NCBI RefSeq assembly: GCF_014174495.1
Contig: NZ_JACJHR010000020.1
Location: 62,001 to 126,000 of the forward strand
Direction: 5' to 3'
Length of the DNA: 64,000 bases
Source: Amycolatopsis echigonensis
Lineage (GTDB): Bacteria; Actinomycetota; Actinomycetes; Mycobacteriales; Pseudonocardiaceae
This document shows, piece after piece, positions 62,878 to 64,000 of this stretch. Under the pieces are notes generated by a model. That model was not told the DNA's origin and searched no databases. It saw only the letters and a list, made by a program, of their open reading frames with translations. The position numbers and the translations under genes are program-made. Numbering within the stretch: position 1 is the stretch's first letter; each line of letters starts with the position of its first letter.

Positions 62878-64000
62878 TCAGCACTCGATGACGTTCACGG
62901 CCAACCCGCCGCGCGCGGTCTCCTTGTACTTCACCGACATGTCCGCGCCAGTCTCGCGCATGGTCTTGATCGCCTTGTCCAGCGTCACCACGTGGCTTCC
63001 GTCGCCGCGCAACGCCATTCGCGCGGCGTGGATCGCCTTCGACGCACCGACCGCGTTGCGCTCGATGCACGGGATCTGCACCAGGCCGCCGACCGGGTCG
63101 CACGTCAAGCCAAGATGGTGCTCGACCCCGATCTCAGCCGCGTTCTCGACCTGAGCGGGCGACCCGCCCTGCACCTCGGTCAAGCCGGCCGCCGCCATCG
63201 CCGATGCCGAGCCGACCTCGCCCTGGCAGCCGACCTCCGCACCCGAGATCGACCCGGTCTGCTTGAGGATCGACCCAATCGCCCCAGCAGTAAGCAGGAA
63301 GGTCACGATCCCGTCGTCCGACGCACCGCGCACGAACCGCTGGTAATAGTGCAAGACCGCGGGAATGATTCCCGCCGCGCCATTCGTCGGCGCGGTGACG
63401 ACGCGACCGCCCGCAGCGTTCTCCTCGTTGACCGCGAGCGCGTACAGACTCACCCAGTCCATGGCGTACAACGGATCGTCCGCGCCGTCTTCCGCGAGCA
63501 GCTTGTCGTGCAACGACTTCGCCCGCCGAGGAACCTTCAGACCACCGGGCAGCACGCCCTCATGCGTGTACCCGTTCCGCACACACTCCGCCATGACCTG
63601 CCAGATCTTCAGCAGCCCGTCCCGAATTTCCTGGCGGCTGCGCCAGGAAAGCTCGTTCCGCAGCATGATCTCGCTGATCGGCAGACCGGTGTCCGCGCAA
63701 TGCTTCAGCAAATCCGCCCCGGTGCGGAACGGATAAGGCACCGGCGTGGAGTCCTCCACGAACACCGTGTCGGTCTCGAACGACTCGTCCCGCACGAACC
63801 CGCCGCCGACCGAGTAGTACGTCCGCTCCCGCAGCAACTCGCCGTCCGCGTCGAACGCCCGGAACACCATCCCGTTCGGATGCGCGGGCAGAGACTTCCG
63901 CCGGTGCATCGTCAGGTCGGTGTCCTCGGCGAACGCCACCTCGTGCGTCCCGCCGACAGCCAGCCGCCCGGACTCCCGGATCGCCGCCACCTTGGCGGGC
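62878..64000 (-). CDS. sdaA: L-serine ammonia-lyase, Fe-S type (5' end outside window)
   Basis: The frame is open to the window edge ([20 protein letters not shown]), giving about 374 residues of the usual ~455; the N-terminal part is missing. Fe-S ligand regions [28 protein letters not shown] and the C-terminal Cys are present, and the beta/alpha domains are in one chain as in SdaA. Converts L-serine to pyruvate and ammonia. [17 protein letters not shown] is the catalytic-loop signature. Ends nine bases beyond the palindromic repeat. Confidence 0.94.
   Translation of the reverse strand, partial: PAKVAAIRESGRLAVGGTHEVAFAEDTDLTMHRRKSLPAHPNGMVFRAFDADGELLRERTYYSVGGGFVRDESFETDTVFVEDSTPVPYPFRTGADLLKHCADTGLPISEIMLRNELSWRSRQEIRDGLLKIWQVMAECVRNGYTHEGVLPGGLKVPRRAKSLHDKLLAEDGADDPLYAMDWVSLYALAVNEENAAGGRVVTAPTNGAAGIIPAVLHYYQRFVRGASDDGIVTFLLTAGAIGSILKQTGSISGAEVGCQGEVGSASAMAAAGLTEVQGGSPAQVENAAEIGVEHHLGLTCDPVGGLVQIPCIERNAVGASKAIHAARMALRGDGSHVVTLDKAIKTMRETGADMSVKYKETARGGLAVNVIEC

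Overview
The window is high-GC DNA with strong G/C bias at third codon positions, frequent GTG starts, 4-base start/stop overlaps and an IdeR/DtxR-type iron box, so the source is an actinomycete. The gene content, together with 51-base dispersed palindromes of a kind I recall from Amycolatopsis genomes, suggests a Pseudonocardiaceae soil saprophyte close to Amycolatopsis. That placement is inference; there is no rRNA in the window. No tRNA, rRNA, CRISPR array, insertion sequence, phage module or replication origin was recognised.

Layout. (1) 1-5333: start of a kdp potassium-pump operon (minus strand, cut by the window edge), asnB, a GNAT acetyltransferase, and a decayed short-chain dehydrogenase beside a TetR regulator. 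(2) 5335-11175: a LacI-controlled cyclitol (probably inositol) cassette with IolG-like and IolE-like enzymes and a sugar ABC importer. (3) 11208-18558: alpha/beta hydrolase with twin upstream operators, TolB-like protein and MFS pair, secreted metallophosphoesterase, flavoprotein monooxygenase and diguanylate cyclase. (4) 18690-29265: a form II CO-dehydrogenase-like molybdenum hydroxylase (coxS/L/M) with accessory genes coxG, xdhC, coxE, coxD and a molybdopterin cytidylyltransferase. Two large gene-free gaps interrupt the cluster. (5) 29275-35336: a complete lower protocatechuate branch (pcaIJFHGDC) plus an IclR regulator. (6) 35769-41277: hydroxypyruvate reductase and glycerate kinase, a cysteine-less HesB-like protein, a GtrA protein with a long disordered repeat extension, and a SigD/ShbA-like sigma factor. 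(7) 41379-51808: a complete non-phosphorylating L-fucose pathway (mutarotase, dehydrogenase, lactonase, dehydratase, 3-keto dehydrogenase, diketo-acid hydrolase) with an ABC importer and a GntR regulator. (8) 51996-64000: Bcr/CflA efflux pump, ferredoxin-reductase-like flavoprotein, double-domain reductase of the Rv3391 type, MocR regulator, iron-regulated FecE-type ATPase, a bifunctional-type penicillin-binding protein whose transpeptidase motifs are degenerate, GntR and ArsR regulators, and L-serine dehydratase (cut by the window edge).

How it works together. Most of the window scavenges plant- and soil-derived carbon. Fucose ends in pyruvate and lactate, protocatechuate in succinyl-CoA and acetyl-CoA, and glycerate and inositol feed central metabolism. 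Each block has its own regulator, and several have visible palindromic operators. The two fucose operons share a 15-base site (43549-43563 and 51841-51855, 12 of 15 identical), which joins them into one candidate regulon.

The structures least explained by known genes are the cluster of about ten short GTGAAGGG-N-CCCTTCAC-like palindromes after the fucose regulator, the 51-base palindromes at three gene ends with matched changes in both arms, the disordered repeat extension on the GtrA protein, and the glycosyltransferase-only-looking penicillin-binding protein.
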